Origin: Bacillota bacterium
Lineage (GTDB): Bacteria; Bacillota; Clostridia; Oscillospirales; Acutalibacteraceae
Reading direction: 5' to 3'
Assembly: GCA_023412845.1 (NCBI GenBank)
Contig: JAEZRH010000155.1
Coordinates: 1-13,395, forward strand
Length of the DNA: 13,395 nucleotides
The notes under the pieces are model-generated. The model was not told the DNA's origin. It did not search any database and saw only the letters and a program-made list of their open reading frames with translations. Of the stretch, positions 13,288-13,395 are shown piece after piece (positions within the stretch are counted from its first letter, which is position 1; the number at the start of each line of letters is the position of its first letter). Both the position numbers and the translations under genes were made by a program.

Positions 13288-13395
13288 CTATCGGGCTGCC
13301 GGGGAAGGCGCGCGGCCGCAAAACCGCCGCCCGGTTTCCCGGCGCCAGACGTTCTTTATCGTTTTCCAGGCCCGGTTTTTCCGGACCGCCGGATC
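13288..13395 (-). other. Window edge: possible 3' end of an upstream gene, uncertain
   Basis: Upstream of the aldolase the minus strand is GC-rich. One frame is open from the edge to TAG at 13288 (35 codons, basic, starting DPAVRKNRAW). A second frame is open and continuous with the aldolase. Neither can be identified, and no promoter is seen here. The aldolase promoter probably lies outside the window. Confidence 0.2.

Noticed and set aside
13271..13395. N-terminal extension of the KDPG aldolase to the window edge
   Set aside because: The family begins near MENKIMETL, a good GGAGAG site precedes that ATG, and the extension is Gly/Pro/Arg-rich without any motif.
1..13395. CRISPR array, tRNA/rRNA genes, insertion sequences or prophage genes
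   Set aside because: No spaced direct repeats, cloverleaf-like sequence, rRNA segments, transposase motifs or terminal inverted repeats were recognised on either strand.

Overview
The window looks like chromosomal housekeeping DNA from a GC-rich member of the Clostridia (Bacillota), most likely Oscillospirales/Ruminococcaceae-like. The grounds are strong AAGGAGG-type ribosome sites, sigma-A promoters, a type I-beta DAHP synthase, a short archaeal-type prolyl-tRNA synthetase, and a Na+-decarboxylase beta subunit paired with a tiny OadG-like subunit. The lineage call is inference from gene types and composition. No phage, IS, CRISPR, tRNA or rRNA was seen.

Positions 1-4215 (minus strand) hold an aromatic amino-acid operon read in the order leader peptide - aroF (DAHP synthase) - tyrA (prephenate dehydrogenase) - aroB - aroA (cut by the window edge). 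A consensus promoter (4186-4215) precedes a 45-codon leader ORF (4017-4154) that is crowded with Tyr and Phe codons. A perfect 12-bp terminator hairpin (3959-3991) then stands before aroF. This has the layout of a ribosome-mediated transcription attenuator. Between aroF and tyrA there is an internal extended -10 promoter, and a hairpin that would hide the tyrA ribosome site only in read-through RNA.

Positions 4216-6342 hold a divergent promoter and a three-PAS GGDEF diguanylate cyclase on the plus strand, followed by a cluster of overlapping hairpins. Positions 6343-7686 (minus) encode a fused shikimate dehydrogenase-shikimate kinase (AroE-AroK). With the first operon, the window therefore covers DAHP synthase, AroB, AroE, AroK, AroA (partial) and TyrA. 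Dehydroquinase, chorismate synthase and the Phe branch are not seen.

Positions 7687-11204 (plus) hold acpP as a single-gene unit with its own terminator, then an apparent oadB - small OadG-like gene - proS transcription unit behind a structured leader, ending in a strong terminator. A palindrome lies between the divergent aroE-aroK and acpP genes.

Positions 11265-13395 (minus) hold a two-gene unit for 2-keto-3-deoxygluconate use: a KDPG aldolase carrying an extra C-terminal VOC/glyoxalase-like domain, then a PfkB-family KDG kinase and a terminator. Together they turn KDG into pyruvate and glyceraldehyde-3-phosphate.

Most genes are conserved metabolism. The least described parts are regulatory: the aroF attenuator, the tyrA SD-sequestering hairpin, the acpP/aroE-aroK palindrome and the oadB leader, together with the aldolase-VOC fusion.
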